This document shows positions 1-9,171 of a DNA stretch of 40,927 nucleotides, in pieces (position 1 is the first letter of the stretch; every line of letters starts with the position of its first letter). The notes below the pieces were generated by a model that was given only the letters and a program-made list of their open reading frames with translations, did no database searches and was not told the DNA's origin. The position numbers and the translations under genes were made by a program. The DNA is from Deltaproteobacteria bacterium. Its GTDB lineage: Bacteria > Desulfobacterota > Desulfarculia > Adiutricales > Adiutricaceae. The stretch lies in assembly GCA_031264145.1 (NCBI GenBank), contig JAISEK010000132.1:1-40927 (forward strand). The letters run 5' to 3'.

Positions 1-10
1 TTTTTTCCAC

Positions 11-907
11 ATGGTCGAGTTCCCAACTACGCAGCTAGGTTTCGAGCAGGCCTTCAGCACCGAAGAAGCTTGCATTGACTACCTAATCCAGCTGAGGTGG
101 CCTGAGGGTGTCAAGTGCCCCCATTGCCAAAGCGAAAAACTATGGCGGTCAGGTCATCTCCTCCAGTGTTCCGTTTGTGGCCGCCAAACAAGGGTCATGG
201 CGGGAACCATCTTCCAGGATACGCATCTTCCTCTTATGATATGGTACAGAGCCATTTGGATGATCATGAATCAGAAATATGGCGCCAACGCAATGGACCT
301 CATGCGACTACTTGGCATAAGTCATAAAACAGCCTGGAACCTATTGCACAAGCTAAGAAGGGCTATGGTCAGGCCAGATCGCGACAAGCTATATGGCGTT
401 GTCGAGGTAGACGAGACATATATCGGCGGTTCTGAAGAAGGCGTCCATGGTCGACAGATTGTCCACAAGGATATTGCTGCTATTGCCGTCGAAGTGAGAG
501 GGCAGAAGCTTGGTCGTATTAGGATGAGGCTTGTGGAAACAGCTGGACCTGACGCACTTATTCCTTTCATTAAAAATAATATTGAGTCTGGAAGCCAGGT
601 TATAACTGATGGATGGGCCAGCTACTCAAATCCTCAGTCGTTAGGATTAGATCATATAATAAAGACAAGTTCATCAAATAAAAAGGCATTACCAAATGTT
701 CATCTAATTATTTCCTTATTTAAACGCTGGATACTGGGTACATTTCAGGGTAGTATAAGTAAGAAACAATTTGATTACTACTTAGACGAGTTCGTGTTTC
801 GTTTTAACCATCGTACATCAAGCACCAGAGTCAAGTTATTTCAACGCCTAATGGAGCAAGCTGTTATAACATCACCGGTAACAAGATTTAATATTAAAGA
901 TATATAG
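11..907 (+). CDS. IS1595-family (ISXO2-like) transposase
   Basis: A DDE-type transposase of the IS1595/ISXO2 group, which catalyses cut-and-paste or copy-out movement of its own element. An N-terminal zinc ribbon is visible (C36-P-H-C39 and C53-S-V-C56), followed by a helix-turn-helix-like stretch near residues 95-115 (MRLLGISHKTAWNLLHKL). The catalytic core starts with VDETYIGG (D134), continues with ITDGWASY (D200), and ends with the family's H231...FKRW and YLDEFVFRFNHR block (E260). At 298 aa it is full length and uninterrupted, so it may be active. The gene lies at the window edge; the left end of the element is outside, and I could not identify terminal inverted repeats or a target duplication. 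Its base composition is lower in GC than the flanking recombination genes, as expected for a mobile gene. Confidence 0.9.
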   Translation: MVEFPTTQLGFEQAFSTEEACIDYLIQLRWPEGVKCPHCQSEKLWRSGHLLQCSVCGRQTRVMAGTIFQDTHLPLMIWYRAIWMIMNQKYGANAMDLMRLLGISHKTAWNLLHKLRRAMVRPDRDKLYGVVEVDETYIGGSEEGVHGRQIVHKDIAAIAVEVRGQKLGRIRMRLVETAGPDALIPFIKNNIESGSQVITDGWASYSNPQSLGLDHIIKTSSSNKKALPNVHLIISLFKRWILGTFQGSISKKQFDYYLDEFVFRFNHRTSSTRVKLFQRLMEQAVITSPVTRFNIKDI

Positions 908-1397
908 CTCGTTTTTGATTTATACTTAATAAATAAAATGTCTACTAACTTTTTTGAAGCAGCTATATTTTCATACGCAATAATTATGCCAATATAGATA
1001 ATGCAAATATTATGCCAATATTAAATAAATCAAAATCCATGCCAAAGCTAATTTTTCTATAGGTCGGGAAAGTACCGCAAATAGTGTTTACATGCATGAT
1101 GTTCAAAATAATGTTTCAAAAACTTTTTACATGCGTGAAGGCCATACCCAGATTAAAAATAATAATTTAAAAATCAGAAAAAATAATAAAAATCATTTGA
1201 ATATGAGAGAAAAGCTAATCAACAAATTGCTTCAAGCAATTCTTGAAGCTAGAAGGCACGAGACGACCCGAAGGAGCAGCATTTCCTTTGCGACGCGAAA
1301 CGGCTCCCTGAAGCCTCCGGCCAGGAGCTGAGGAAAAGCCAGATCCCGTGGGGCCTTCGCCGCAGGGCGGCCGGGACCAGCCGGGACACTTGTCCCC
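908..1397. other. Intergenic: AT-rich downstream of the transposase, then GC-rich addA tail
   Basis: From 908 to about 1250 the sequence is AT-rich, with no convincing gene; a 79-codon open frame at 1092-1331 has lysine/asparagine-rich low-complexity content and no family features. It may contain the right end of the insertion sequence. From about 1250 to 1397 composition jumps to the GC-rich level of addA. The sharp switch near 1250 is a likely junction of acquired and resident DNA. Confidence 0.6.
1229..1249 (-). terminator. Possible terminator hairpin downstream of the addBA operon
   Basis: A perfect 8-bp inverted repeat (GCTTCAAG / CTTGAAGC, 5-nt loop). Read on the minus strand, it is followed by AATTTGTTGATT, a weak T-rich tract. 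It lies about 150 bp beyond the addA stop, so it could end the operon, but the short T-run makes this uncertain. Confidence 0.3.
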
Positions 1398-4300
1398 TCA
1401 GGCCCCAGAGTACCAGATCCTGGCCTCGAGCTCGCCGGCAAAGCCGGCCTTCCTGATGGCAAGGGCGTAGATCTCCAGCTGCTTCTCGTAGACCAGGCTG
1501 TGGCCGGCCTTGGCCAGCTTGTAGTCGATGACGCGGCCGTGGCCATTCTCGTTGACGTAGAAGAGGTCCACCACCCCGCTGAGCTGGATGGGGCCGAAGT
1601 TGTGCTCGTCCTTCTCCAGCCGCAGCCAAAAAGGCCACTCTCGGCGGAAGAGCCGGCCCTCGTCCATGGTCCTCCTGAGTTCCTGGCCGTACTCGCAGCT
1701 TTGGAAGCGCAAGGCCTTGCTGGCCAGAAAATTGGCCTCATCGTCGGACAGGGCCAGGCCCAGCCAAACTGCCTTTTCCCTGGCCAGGGAACGGTAGGCG
1801 GCCTCGTCGAGGTCGAAGCCGGAGGTCTCCAGGATCGAGTGGAAGAGTATGCCCAGGTCAACGGGGCTGGTGGGGCCTTCCCTGGGGCCCACGGTCGCAT
1901 GGATCGGGGAATCCTCCAGCTGCTGGTTGGACCTGGCCTGGCGGGTGGCCTCCTCGAGGCTGGCGGCCCCCAGCTTGAAGGCGGCGAATATGCGGCTGTA
2001 CTCGGTGACCCGCAGCTGGATGAAGTCGTCCACGGGGGCCGGAAGGATCATGGACGGGATGAAGCCGGCCTCGTCGGGGGCAGGGGTGGGCGCGGCGGTG
2101 GCCTGGTCAGTGGCCGCGGGAGTCTCCTGGCTGGCCTCGGGAGGCTCCAACTCGGGGCTTATCACCCCGACGTGGCGCTCGAGGTCCTTGCAGGTGCCCA
2201 GGATGCCTAGCCAGGAGTCGGTGCCCGGCTTGGCCATCCGTCCCACGAAGGCCAGATGGTCGCGGGCCCTGGTGGCGGCCACGTACAGGAGCCGCTTGTT
2301 CTCGGCCCGGGCGAAATCGTCGTCGTCGCGCTTGAACTGCTCGAACTCAGGGGGCTCGAGCCTGGTCCCCAGGGCCTCGGAGCGGAACTTGACCACCACC
2401 TGGCCGGCGTCGGAAATCTTCAGGCCGGCGTTGTCCCTGGGGAGGCCCGTCTCGGCCTCGGGGATGACGACGATGGGGAACTCCAGGCCCTTGGCCCGGT
2501 GGACGGTCATGATGTTGATGGAGCCCTCGTCGGGGAGGCCGGCCATGGACTCGTCCCCTGAGTCCCCCTTGTTGAGGCCGCTGGATAGGAGGCCCTCTAT
2601 CACGTCCGCGGCGCCCTCCGGCCGGAAGTGGTCGCTCATGGGCACCGTCTTGATGTAGTCGATGAAATACTGGATGTTCCGTACCCGGTCAGGCGACCCG
2701 CCCTCGCCGGCCACCAGAAGGGGCAGAAGGTTCCGCTCCTCGACCAGCGCCTCGATGATCTCGCCGGGGGGGCGGCGCAGGGCGTAGGGCCTGAGGTTGA
2801 TGAAGAGACGCCTGAGGCGGATGAGGGTCCCCAGCTCGAAGGGGTTGACGCCGGTGGGCCAGGGCCGGCCCTCGTCCTGGAAGTACCACGACAGGGCCCG
2901 CCGGATGGGCTTGGGGGCCTCCGGCCAGGCCAGGCGGGTCAGGGTCTCCTCGGAGACTGGCCCCAGGGGGGACCTGATGGCGGCGGCCAGGTTAAGGTCT
3001 GGCGAGCGCCCGCAGAGGTAGAGATAGGCGGCGGCCAGGCCGGTGATTTCCGGGATGTCGAACAGGTCCTGGCCCTTGAGCGTGTGGCAGGGCCACCCGG
3101 CCTCGGTCAGGGCCGCCTGGAAAAGCCCGGAGTTCTTGCGCCGCCTCATGAGGATGGCCACGTCGCCGGGGACGGGCAGCCTGGGCGGCGGCTCGGGCCC
3201 CCCGCCCCTGGCCTTGTCGGCCACCAGGACTCCGGCCTGGCCGCCAAAGAGATCCCTGAGGTAGGAGACGACCAGCTGGGCCTGGATCTGGGGGGCCAGC
3301 ATCCTGGCCGAGGGTCGCGGGTCCTCGCCGGTCAGGCAGACGACCGGCTTGCCCTGGTAGAGGTCCGGGCGCGCCGACAGCTGCCGGTCGTAGTTCTCGG
3401 GCAGCACATCGAGGAAGAAGTCGTTGAAAAAGTCGATCAGCCGGGCCTGGGAACGGTAATTGGTGTCCAGGGGCAGGACCTCGCCCCCGCCCTTGGCCAG
3501 GACCGAGGCCAGGTCGGCCATTATGGAGGGCTCGGAGCCCCTGAAGCGGTAGATGGACTGCTTCGGGTCGCCGACCACCCTCAGCTTGGACGGGAGGCCG
3601 GGCCAGTCCAGGTCCCGGAAGTTGAAGCCCTGGCCGGCGGACGGGATGAGCTGGGCCAGGAGATCGGCCTGCAGGCGGTTGGTGTCCTGGAACTCATCCA
3701 CTATTATGAGGCGCCATCTGGCCGACTCCTCGGCCCTTACCCTGGGGTTGCCCCTCAGGAGGGCGCGGGCCTGGGAGAGGATGTCGTCGAAGCTTATCTG
3801 CCGGCGGGCAAGGCGCCTGGCCCTCATCAGATCCGGGGCCTGGTTGGCCAGCCTCACCAGGGCCCCGGTGAACGGCACGGCCTCGACGGAGGCCTGGAAC
3901 GACCTGAGGCGATCGACCTGCTTGCCTATGTCGTGCTTGTGGTTGTGGGTGCCCTTCTTGCGCCAGCTCGAGAGCATGCCGTTGAGGGGTACCAGCTCCG
4001 ACAGGAGCCTGGGCAGGAAAGCGACCAGCAGCTCCTCGGACAGTATGGGGAGATCCTGATCGGGAGGCCCGGATCCCTCATCCCTGAGCCGGCCCATCAG
4101 GCCGGCCAGGCGCCTGACACCCTCGGCCGGCCGGGGGTACTTTTCCTCGTCGAACTCCTGGCCCTCGACGTATTTCTTGGCCTCCGCCACGGCCAGGGCC
4201 AATTCCTCCAGGACTGAGCCGACCTTAAAGGACGGTGGCTGCACGCCGCTGGCCAGGCCCTGGAGGCCCCAGGAGGTCTGCCTGGTGACGCAGCTCAGAA

Positions 4301-4865
4301 GCCAGCGGGAGATGGAGGGGCCGTTTTCGGCCTTAAGGGGCATGAGCCTCAGGAGATAGGAGAGATCGGGGTCATTGTTGTTCAGGAGGTCCTTGATGAC
4401 CTCGTCCAGGTCCAGTTCCGGGGAGTCGGCCGCGTCGACCTCCAGATCCATGGGGAGTCCCAGGAGGTGGGAGTAGGACTTTATGAGGCCAAAGGAGTAG
4501 CCGTGTATCGTCCCTATCTCGGCCTGACCCAGTCGGCGGAACTCGCGCTCCCATTGGGCGGCCAGCTTGTCGTGGCCGGCCTGCTTGGCCGCCTTGAGGC
4601 GATCCCTGATGGCCCTGGCCACCCTCTCGCTCATCTCAGCGGCCGCCTTCTCGCTGAAGGTCAGGGCCAGGACCTGGGTAATGGAGTTGTTCTCCAGGTC
4701 ATCCTCGATGAACCTGATGATGTACTCCACCATGGTCCCGGTCTTGCCGCTCCCGGCCCCGGCTATGACGCAGAAGTTCCTGCGGCTGTCCAGGACGGCC
4801 GTCTGGGAGGTATTGAACTCGGCGCTCATGGCCGGCCACCCATGGTCCGGACCAGACGCGGCCAT
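1398..4865 (-). CDS. addA: AddA-like ATP-dependent helicase-nuclease (UvrD/RecB superfamily)
   Basis: The helicase-nuclease subunit of an AddAB-type enzyme, which resects double-strand breaks for RecA loading. Superfamily 1 motifs appear in order: Walker A AGAGSGKT (residues 35-42), motif Ia LALTFSEKAAAEM, motif II LIIVDEFQDTN, motif III VVGDPKQSIYRFRG, motif IV DTNYRS, motif V MTVHRAKGLEFPIVVIPE and motif VI YVAATRARDHL. The C-terminal PD-(D/E)XK nuclease shows LGILFHSILE, SGVVDLFY, VIDYKLAK and EKQLEIYALA. The length of 1155 aa fits AddA. Start: ATG at 4865, six bases after the addB stop and preceded by TGAGG; ATG at 4829 (MSAEFNTSQ), where homology begins, is also possible. The addB-addA order is the usual one. 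Confidence 0.9.
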   Translation of the reverse strand: MAASGPDHGWPAMSAEFNTSQTAVLDSRRNFCVIAGAGSGKTGTMVEYIIRFIEDDLENNSITQVLALTFSEKAAAEMSERVARAIRDRLKAAKQAGHDKLAAQWEREFRRLGQAEIGTIHGYSFGLIKSYSHLLGLPMDLEVDAADSPELDLDEVIKDLLNNNDPDLSYLLRLMPLKAENGPSISRWLLSCVTRQTSWGLQGLASGVQPPSFKVGSVLEELALAVAEAKKYVEGQEFDEEKYPRPAEGVRRLAGLMGRLRDEGSGPPDQDLPILSEELLVAFLPRLLSELVPLNGMLSSWRKKGTHNHKHDIGKQVDRLRSFQASVEAVPFTGALVRLANQAPDLMRARRLARRQISFDDILSQARALLRGNPRVRAEESARWRLIIVDEFQDTNRLQADLLAQLIPSAGQGFNFRDLDWPGLPSKLRVVGDPKQSIYRFRGSEPSIMADLASVLAKGGGEVLPLDTNYRSQARLIDFFNDFFLDVLPENYDRQLSARPDLYQGKPVVCLTGEDPRPSARMLAPQIQAQLVVSYLRDLFGGQAGVLVADKARGGGPEPPPRLPVPGDVAILMRRRKNSGLFQAALTEAGWPCHTLKGQDLFDIPEITGLAAAYLYLCGRSPDLNLAAAIRSPLGPVSEETLTRLAWPEAPKPIRRALSWYFQDEGRPWPTGVNPFELGTLIRLRRLFINLRPYALRRPPGEIIEALVEERNLLPLLVAGEGGSPDRVRNIQYFIDYIKTVPMSDHFRPEGAADVIEGLLSSGLNKGDSGDESMAGLPDEGSINIMTVHRAKGLEFPIVVIPEAETGLPRDNAGLKISDAGQVVVKFRSEALGTRLEPPEFEQFKRDDDDFARAENKRLLYVAATRARDHLAFVGRMAKPGTDSWLGILGTCKDLERHVGVISPELEPPEASQETPAATDQATAAPTPAPDEAGFIPSMILPAPVDDFIQLRVTEYSRIFAAFKLGAASLEEATRQARSNQQLEDSPIHATVGPREGPTSPVDLGILFHSILETSGFDLDEAAYRSLAREKAVWLGLALSDDEANFLASKALRFQSCEYGQELRRTMDEGRLFRREWPFWLRLEKDEHNFGPIQLSGVVDLFYVNENGHGRVIDYKLAKAGHSLVYEKQLEIYALAIRKAGFAGELEARIWYSGA

Positions 4866-4871
4866 GCGGCC

Positions 4872-7800
4872 TCAGGACTGGCTGTCATTGGCTTCCTCGG
4901 AACCGGCCGAAGACCGCGGACGGCATAGGCGGGTGTATTGGCAGTACTGGCAATGGCTCTCGTCTGAGGGCCCCCCGAGCTCGCCCTTCATGAGCTCCTC
5001 CCACAGCTGGGAGAACTCTGCGGGCTCGCCCATCTCGATCCCCAGCTGGTCCTCGCCCTCCCTGGGATCGACGAACTCTATGACAGCCTGGGGCTCCGCC
5101 TTGAAGTGCTGGCCGGCCGCCAGGGCATAGAGGATCATGGGGTAGTGCCAACTGGGCCTGAGCCCCTCCTTGGGCCTCTGCCCGCCGCTTTCGTACATGA
5201 GGCCGCGGTTGGTCTTGTAGTCCCTGACCACCACGTGGCCTCCCTCCCAGTCGATGCGGTCTACCCGGCCGGTCAAGAAGAAGGCACCGGAGGGCGAGTC
5301 GACCATGTAGGGCGGGGCGTCATGGCCCTGGCTGTTGCCGAAGGACCACTCCAGGGCGGCCACATTGACCTTGGCCAGGTCCTTGTGGCGCTCGACCCAG
5401 GCCATCAGCGAGGCCTCAAGCTTCTTGGAGATGGCGGAGTAGACTGGCCGGCGGCCAACCGGGCGGGAGCAGAAATGCCGGTGGACTCGCTCCCAGTATA
5501 TGTACTTGAGCCGGCTGGCGCCGAAGTCCCTGGTCTCGTGGGAGACCAGCGGTCCCAGGAACTTCTCCAGGGTCTGGTGGATGACCTCGCCCTGGGCCCG
5601 GCCGGACCAGGTCTCCATGGTCCCCGGCCAGGCCGCGACGGAGAGGATCTCCTGGTACCAGAACCGGCGTGGGCACTCGGAGAAGCCCACCAGCGGCCTG
5701 ACCGTGGCCAGGGGCCGCCCCAGGTACTGCGGGAGGGTGCCAAGCCAGGCCTCCAGCAGCTGTGGCGAGAGCCGCTCCTGGAGGAGGTTGAGGCTCTTGC
5801 GCCTGGTGGGGATGGAGGCCCACAGGCCCTCGGCCTCCTCCATGGGACGCCGGGACAGCCTCTTGAATATCTCCGGGGCTGACTGGGCCGGGTGGTTCAC
5901 GGCCAGGTTCAGCCACAGCTCCCCGGCGTCGCAAACCCGATCGGCCGGGGGCGGGAGCGGCCAGCCGGGCCTCTCGGCCTTGAGGACCCCATCCGGCCAG
6001 AGATCGATGAGGCTCTCGACGATGGCCGACGGCAGTGCCGGGCGCTGGTCCTCGGTCGAGGTCTGGTAGGAGATGACCACCCTCTTGGCCTGGGACAGGG
6101 CCTGGGCCACGATGTCTTCCTCACGCTGGTAGTTCTCGGCGGCGTTGGACCAGAGCCTCCGGCCCAGGGAGGTGGTGGCCAGGGACTGCACCAGCTCCTC
6201 GGGCCACCAGCAGCCCTCGGCCTGGGCTGAGGGAAAGACCTTGTCGTTTAAGCCCATCAGGAACAAGGCCTCGAAGAAGGCCCCGTGGAGGTCGAAGTAA
6301 TTGAGGACCTTGACACCCATCTCGCTGCCGCCGTGCTCCTCCATGGCCGTCTCGGACATGGTCCTGTGGAGCCAGAGCTTGAACGAGGCCAGGCTCACCG
6401 GCGGGGCATGCTGGCTGACGGTCAGGGCGTCGAAGAGCCTGTGGAGGAGGTTGGCCATGCGCTCTACGGAGATGCTGTCGGTCGAGGTCCTGAGCCAAAA
6501 CTCGTGCTCGTAGCCCCGCCCCTGCGGCTCCGCCAGCACCCTGCCCGGCCAGCCGAAGCCCCGGAGGATGCTTTGGAGCCTGTCACGGAACGACTTCCAT
6601 GTCTTGGCCGACGACAGGTTCATAGCCGCCTGCTTCAGGCGGCCCACGGCCAGGTAGGTGGGCTTCAGCTTCTCCCTGAGGACCGGGTCCGATATCTTGT
6701 CGAAGTTGGCCTTGAAGCCGCCCGCGGCCCGCTCGTCCGATATGCCTATCTCGTGGAGGAAGGGCCGCAGGAGGCCATCGAGGCCGAACTCGAAGTAGGG
6801 CGACTCCAGGATCTTGAGAATCCGGGTGAGCTCCCAGTTGGAGTCCCAGAGGCTGACCAGGTCCAGGAGGGCCGAGACGGGCGGATAGGAGGACAGGGGG
6901 ATGCCCCGGCGGTAGCGGAGCGAGAGACCGAAGCGCCTGGCCACGTCCAGGATGGAGGGCAGCCAAAGCGAGAGGGTCGGCACGGCGATGGCCAGGCGAT
7001 GGGACGGGATGCCTCCCACCAGGAGGGCCTTGATCTTGCGGCCAACCTCCTCGACCTCGTGGTAGCGGGTGGGAACGGCCAGGATGGACAGGACCCCCGC
7101 CGGATCGGGGGCCGGGCCCTGGGGCTGCGGCCCGAAGAGGTTTTCCGAGGCGTAGCGCAGGGCCTCGGGCACCTCGGGGCGATCGGGCTTCTGCGGATCG
7201 GCCCAGGTCAGATCCAGGCCCGGGATTTGGGAGCCCTCCAGGTCCCTGACCAGGCGCAGGCGGTGGTAGCCGGTCCCGGGGGGAATATTCTCCTCCAGGA
7301 GCCACCTGGGGGCCGACAGCCTTAGATTGACCCTGTACCGGGCGGCCAGGGCCTTGAGGAGCTCGGCCTCGAAGGGCGAGAGCCTGGACGAGTGGTGGCA
7401 GTGGACGGACTCTATCTCGGCCAGGGCATCGAACTGGTGGCCGCCCCTCAGGGCCTCCAGGAGCTTGCGCCGGCGGCTGAACTGGTCGTCGCGGTCGCCC
7501 AGCCAGGCCTCGTAGCGGCGGCCAATGGCGGCCAGAGCGGCCGAAAGCTCCCTGGGCTCCAGGCCCTCCAGGGTCTCCCAGGACACCCCGGCCAGCCGCA
7601 GTCGGTCCAGGCCGTCGCCCAGCTGGTCGGCCAGCTCGATCACCCGGGCGGGCTCCAGGTGCCCCGGCAGGCCAAGGGGCTCCCAGACGTCCGGGGCGGC
7701 CGCGTTCAGGGCCATGAGCCTCAGCAGTCCGTCGATGGGGGCAGGGCCAAGCTCGCCGGAAAGAATCTTCTCCAACAGGTTGAAGGACATGACCCGGGGG

Positions 7801-7943
7801 CCCATGACCACCTCGCGGTTGGTGAGGATCTCCTCGCCGACCATGTTGCGGACCATGTCGTTGGGCACGATGAGGAGCGTCCCGATGGCGAAGTGGGAGG
7901 CCGAGAAGAGCTTTTTCCAGTGTGGCTGGCCCTGGGGAGACAT
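4872..7943 (-). CDS. addB: AddB-like nuclease subunit (PD-(D/E)XK with Fe-S cysteines)
   Basis: The partner of AddA. The C-terminal nuclease is recognisable by GRVDRIDWEGG and VVRDYKTNRG. It is framed by the cysteines of an Fe-S nuclease: one in FSECPRRFWYQ upstream and three in CQYCQYTRLC near the C-terminus. The middle is a degenerate helicase-like body (for example MGLNDKVFPSAQAEG). The N-terminus lacks the GxxGSGKT Walker A seen in some AddB proteins, so this subunit is probably not an ATPase, as in RexB-like versions. I chose ATG 7943 (MSPQGQPHWKKLF), giving 1023 aa: the open frame continues upstream to 8123, but that extra 60 residues is a proline/arginine-rich shadow lying over the cheX-like gene. 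It follows that gene by 13 bases and precedes addA by 6 bases. Confidence 0.85.
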   Translation of the reverse strand: MSPQGQPHWKKLFSASHFAIGTLLIVPNDMVRNMVGEEILTNREVVMGPRVMSFNLLEKILSGELGPAPIDGLLRLMALNAAAPDVWEPLGLPGHLEPARVIELADQLGDGLDRLRLAGVSWETLEGLEPRELSAALAAIGRRYEAWLGDRDDQFSRRRKLLEALRGGHQFDALAEIESVHCHHSSRLSPFEAELLKALAARYRVNLRLSAPRWLLEENIPPGTGYHRLRLVRDLEGSQIPGLDLTWADPQKPDRPEVPEALRYASENLFGPQPQGPAPDPAGVLSILAVPTRYHEVEEVGRKIKALLVGGIPSHRLAIAVPTLSLWLPSILDVARRFGLSLRYRRGIPLSSYPPVSALLDLVSLWDSNWELTRILKILESPYFEFGLDGLLRPFLHEIGISDERAAGGFKANFDKISDPVLREKLKPTYLAVGRLKQAAMNLSSAKTWKSFRDRLQSILRGFGWPGRVLAEPQGRGYEHEFWLRTSTDSISVERMANLLHRLFDALTVSQHAPPVSLASFKLWLHRTMSETAMEEHGGSEMGVKVLNYFDLHGAFFEALFLMGLNDKVFPSAQAEGCWWPEELVQSLATTSLGRRLWSNAAENYQREEDIVAQALSQAKRVVISYQTSTEDQRPALPSAIVESLIDLWPDGVLKAERPGWPLPPPADRVCDAGELWLNLAVNHPAQSAPEIFKRLSRRPMEEAEGLWASIPTRRKSLNLLQERLSPQLLEAWLGTLPQYLGRPLATVRPLVGFSECPRRFWYQEILSVAAWPGTMETWSGRAQGEVIHQTLEKFLGPLVSHETRDFGASRLKYIYWERVHRHFCSRPVGRRPVYSAISKKLEASLMAWVERHKDLAKVNVAALEWSFGNSQGHDAPPYMVDSPSGAFFLTGRVDRIDWEGGHVVVRDYKTNRGLMYESGGQRPKEGLRPSWHYPMILYALAAGQHFKAEPQAVIEFVDPREGEDQLGIEMGEPAEFSQLWEELMKGELGGPSDESHCQYCQYTRLCRPRSSAGSEEANDSQS

Positions 7944-7956
7944 CCGCTGGCCCCGT

Positions 7957-8478
7957 CTACTTCGCGGGTCCGGCCTGGCCCGGGAGAAAGACCAGGTAGA
8001 CGGAGACCGGGGGATGGCCGGCGGTGGCCATGGTGAGGTGGAAGGCCAGGGCCCCGGCGGGTGAATCCGCCTGGCCTTGCCTGGAAAGGGCCTGGGGCGG
8101 GTCAAACTCGGTCGCCAGGCCATGGTCAGCCCAGTCGGAGCAGGTCAGGCCGATGACGATGTTCAGGAACTCGCCCAGCACGTTGTCGATGCCAACGGCG
8201 TCGTCAGGCGAGGGAGGCTCCAGTCCGAGCTTGTTGGCTATGGCCGAGGCGATGTCACAGGCCGAGTCGATGGTCTCGAAGGCGCAGACGAAAAAACCGG
8301 AAATCCCCCCGCCCTCCCCGTCGCGGCCGGCAAAATCGACCCTGACGCCCAGCGGGAAGCGTGGCCCGTTCAAGATGTCGGCCTCCACTATCTCCAGCCG
8401 GTCAGGGCGCAGGCCGCTCATGATCTCGAAGACCTTGGCCGCATGACGGCCAAGGATCTCAGCGCAGCGATGGTACAC
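7957..8478 (-). CDS. CheX-like chemotaxis phosphatase domain protein
   Basis: A small CheC/CheX/FliY-type protein; CheX dephosphorylates CheY-P. The signature is GEFLNIVIG, containing the E-x-x-N catalytic pair (E103, N106), followed by a hydrophobic strand and DPP, as in CheX. I prefer a GTG start at 8478 (VYHRCAEILG), preceded by GGAG at good spacing, giving 173 aa, close to the family's usual length. The frame stays open to an ATG at 8739, but those extra 87 residues are not CheX-like. It sits 13 bases before addB and seems cotranscribed with a recombination enzyme, which is odd; no other chemotaxis gene is in the window. It could act on a response regulator elsewhere. Confidence 0.65.
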   Translation of the reverse strand: MYHRCAEILGRHAAKVFEIMSGLRPDRLEIVEADILNGPRFPLGVRVDFAGRDGEGGGISGFFVCAFETIDSACDIASAIANKLGLEPPSPDDAVGIDNVLGEFLNIVIGLTCSDWADHGLATEFDPPQALSRQGQADSPAGALAFHLTMATAGHPPVSVYLVFLPGQAGPAK

Positions 8479-8831
8479 GATCTCTCCGTTCGACAGGTGT
8501 GGCGCGATCGTAAAAATGGGAATATTAAACCTGCCATGGCATATTATGGACCAGCCCGGCGGTGGCGTCAAGCCAAGGCAGCCCAGGTACTTGCGAAACC
8601 GCTCCACGCCCGGCCCTTGGCCAGTGCCCCCAACGCTTGTGGCCCCAAAGGACTCCCGTCCTGGGACGAGGGCATGGGACGGGCGGGCAATTCGGCCCAG
8701 ATATCCCGCCAAGGCCCTGACGGCAGGGCTGGGGCGCACAGAATTTTACCAGTTTTTTAGCCTTTCGTGAGGTATAAGCAGTTTCTTTGATCTTCAACTT
8801 TACAGCGACTCGCTTTAATCTCGTCAAACAG
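8479..8831. other. Divergent intergenic region upstream of cheX-like and abrB genes
   Basis: About 350 bases between the cheX-like start and the AbrB operator region. The part nearest cheX is GC-rich and open in the cheX frame (see that gene for the start choice). From about 8740 the base composition drops, marking the left boundary of the acquired segment carrying abrB. I see no separate gene here. Confidence 0.5.
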
Positions 8832-8864
8832 CCATACTGAAATGTATGGTAAGTAGGGATTACC
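8832..8864 (+). promoter_or_regulatory. Overlapping inverted repeats, candidate operator of the AbrB/PIN module
   Basis: Two inverted repeats overlap upstream of the antitoxin gene: CCATAC-6 nt-GTATGG (8832-8849) and GGTAA-7 nt-TTACC (8848-8864). AbrB/MazE-type antitoxins usually repress their own promoter by binding such palindromes as dimers. The repeats lie 26 bases before the start codon. Operator function is inferred. Confidence 0.4.
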
Positions 8865-8889
8865 AGGCGACATTTGCGAAGGAGTTTTT

Positions 8890-9171
8890 ATGGAAAACAT
8901 TATAGTTGATAATGCCAAAGTGATGGCCAAAGGACAGATCACCCTGCCGAAAGATATTCGAGAAGCACTCGGTGTGCGCACCGGCGACCGGGTGACATTA
9001 ATTCGTCAGGATGATCAGGTCATTATGATGAATTCAGCCGTTTATGCCATGAAAATGCTGCAAACTTCCATGAAGGGCGAAGCCGAAAAAGCTTCATTAC
9101 ACGCAGATGAAGATGTGGTGGCCTTGTTGTCTGAAATGCGGGCTGAGGAACGGGACCAATGCTGGTCTTGA
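8890..9171 (+). CDS. AbrB/MazE-family antitoxin (SpoVT-AbrB domain)
   Basis: A 93-aa DNA-binding antitoxin. The swapped-hairpin SpoVT-AbrB fold is shown by AKGQITLPKDIREALGV (residues 14-30) followed by GDRVTLIRQDDQVIMMN. The C-terminal half (residues 45-93) would wrap and inhibit the toxin. The start is firm: AAGGAG lies five bases before ATG 8890. The following PIN reading frame overlaps its last 13 bases, the typical translationally coupled antitoxin-toxin layout, but that toxin is truncated, so this antitoxin may be an orphan. Confidence 0.85.
   Translation: MENIIVDNAKVMAKGQITLPKDIREALGVRTGDRVTLIRQDDQVIMMNSAVYAMKMLQTSMKGEAEKASLHADEDVVALLSEMRAEERDQCWS

Noticed and set aside
1092-1331. A 79-codon frame downstream of the transposase
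   Set aside because: Asparagine/lysine-rich low complexity that continues across the composition junction into GC-rich DNA; no credible domain.
2628-4217. A 529-codon open frame on the plus strand opposite addA, and similar long antisense frames throughout the GC-rich genes
   Set aside because: Rich in G, P, A, R, L with no domain; the minus-strand gene carries all helicase motifs. Long shadow frames are expected at this GC content.
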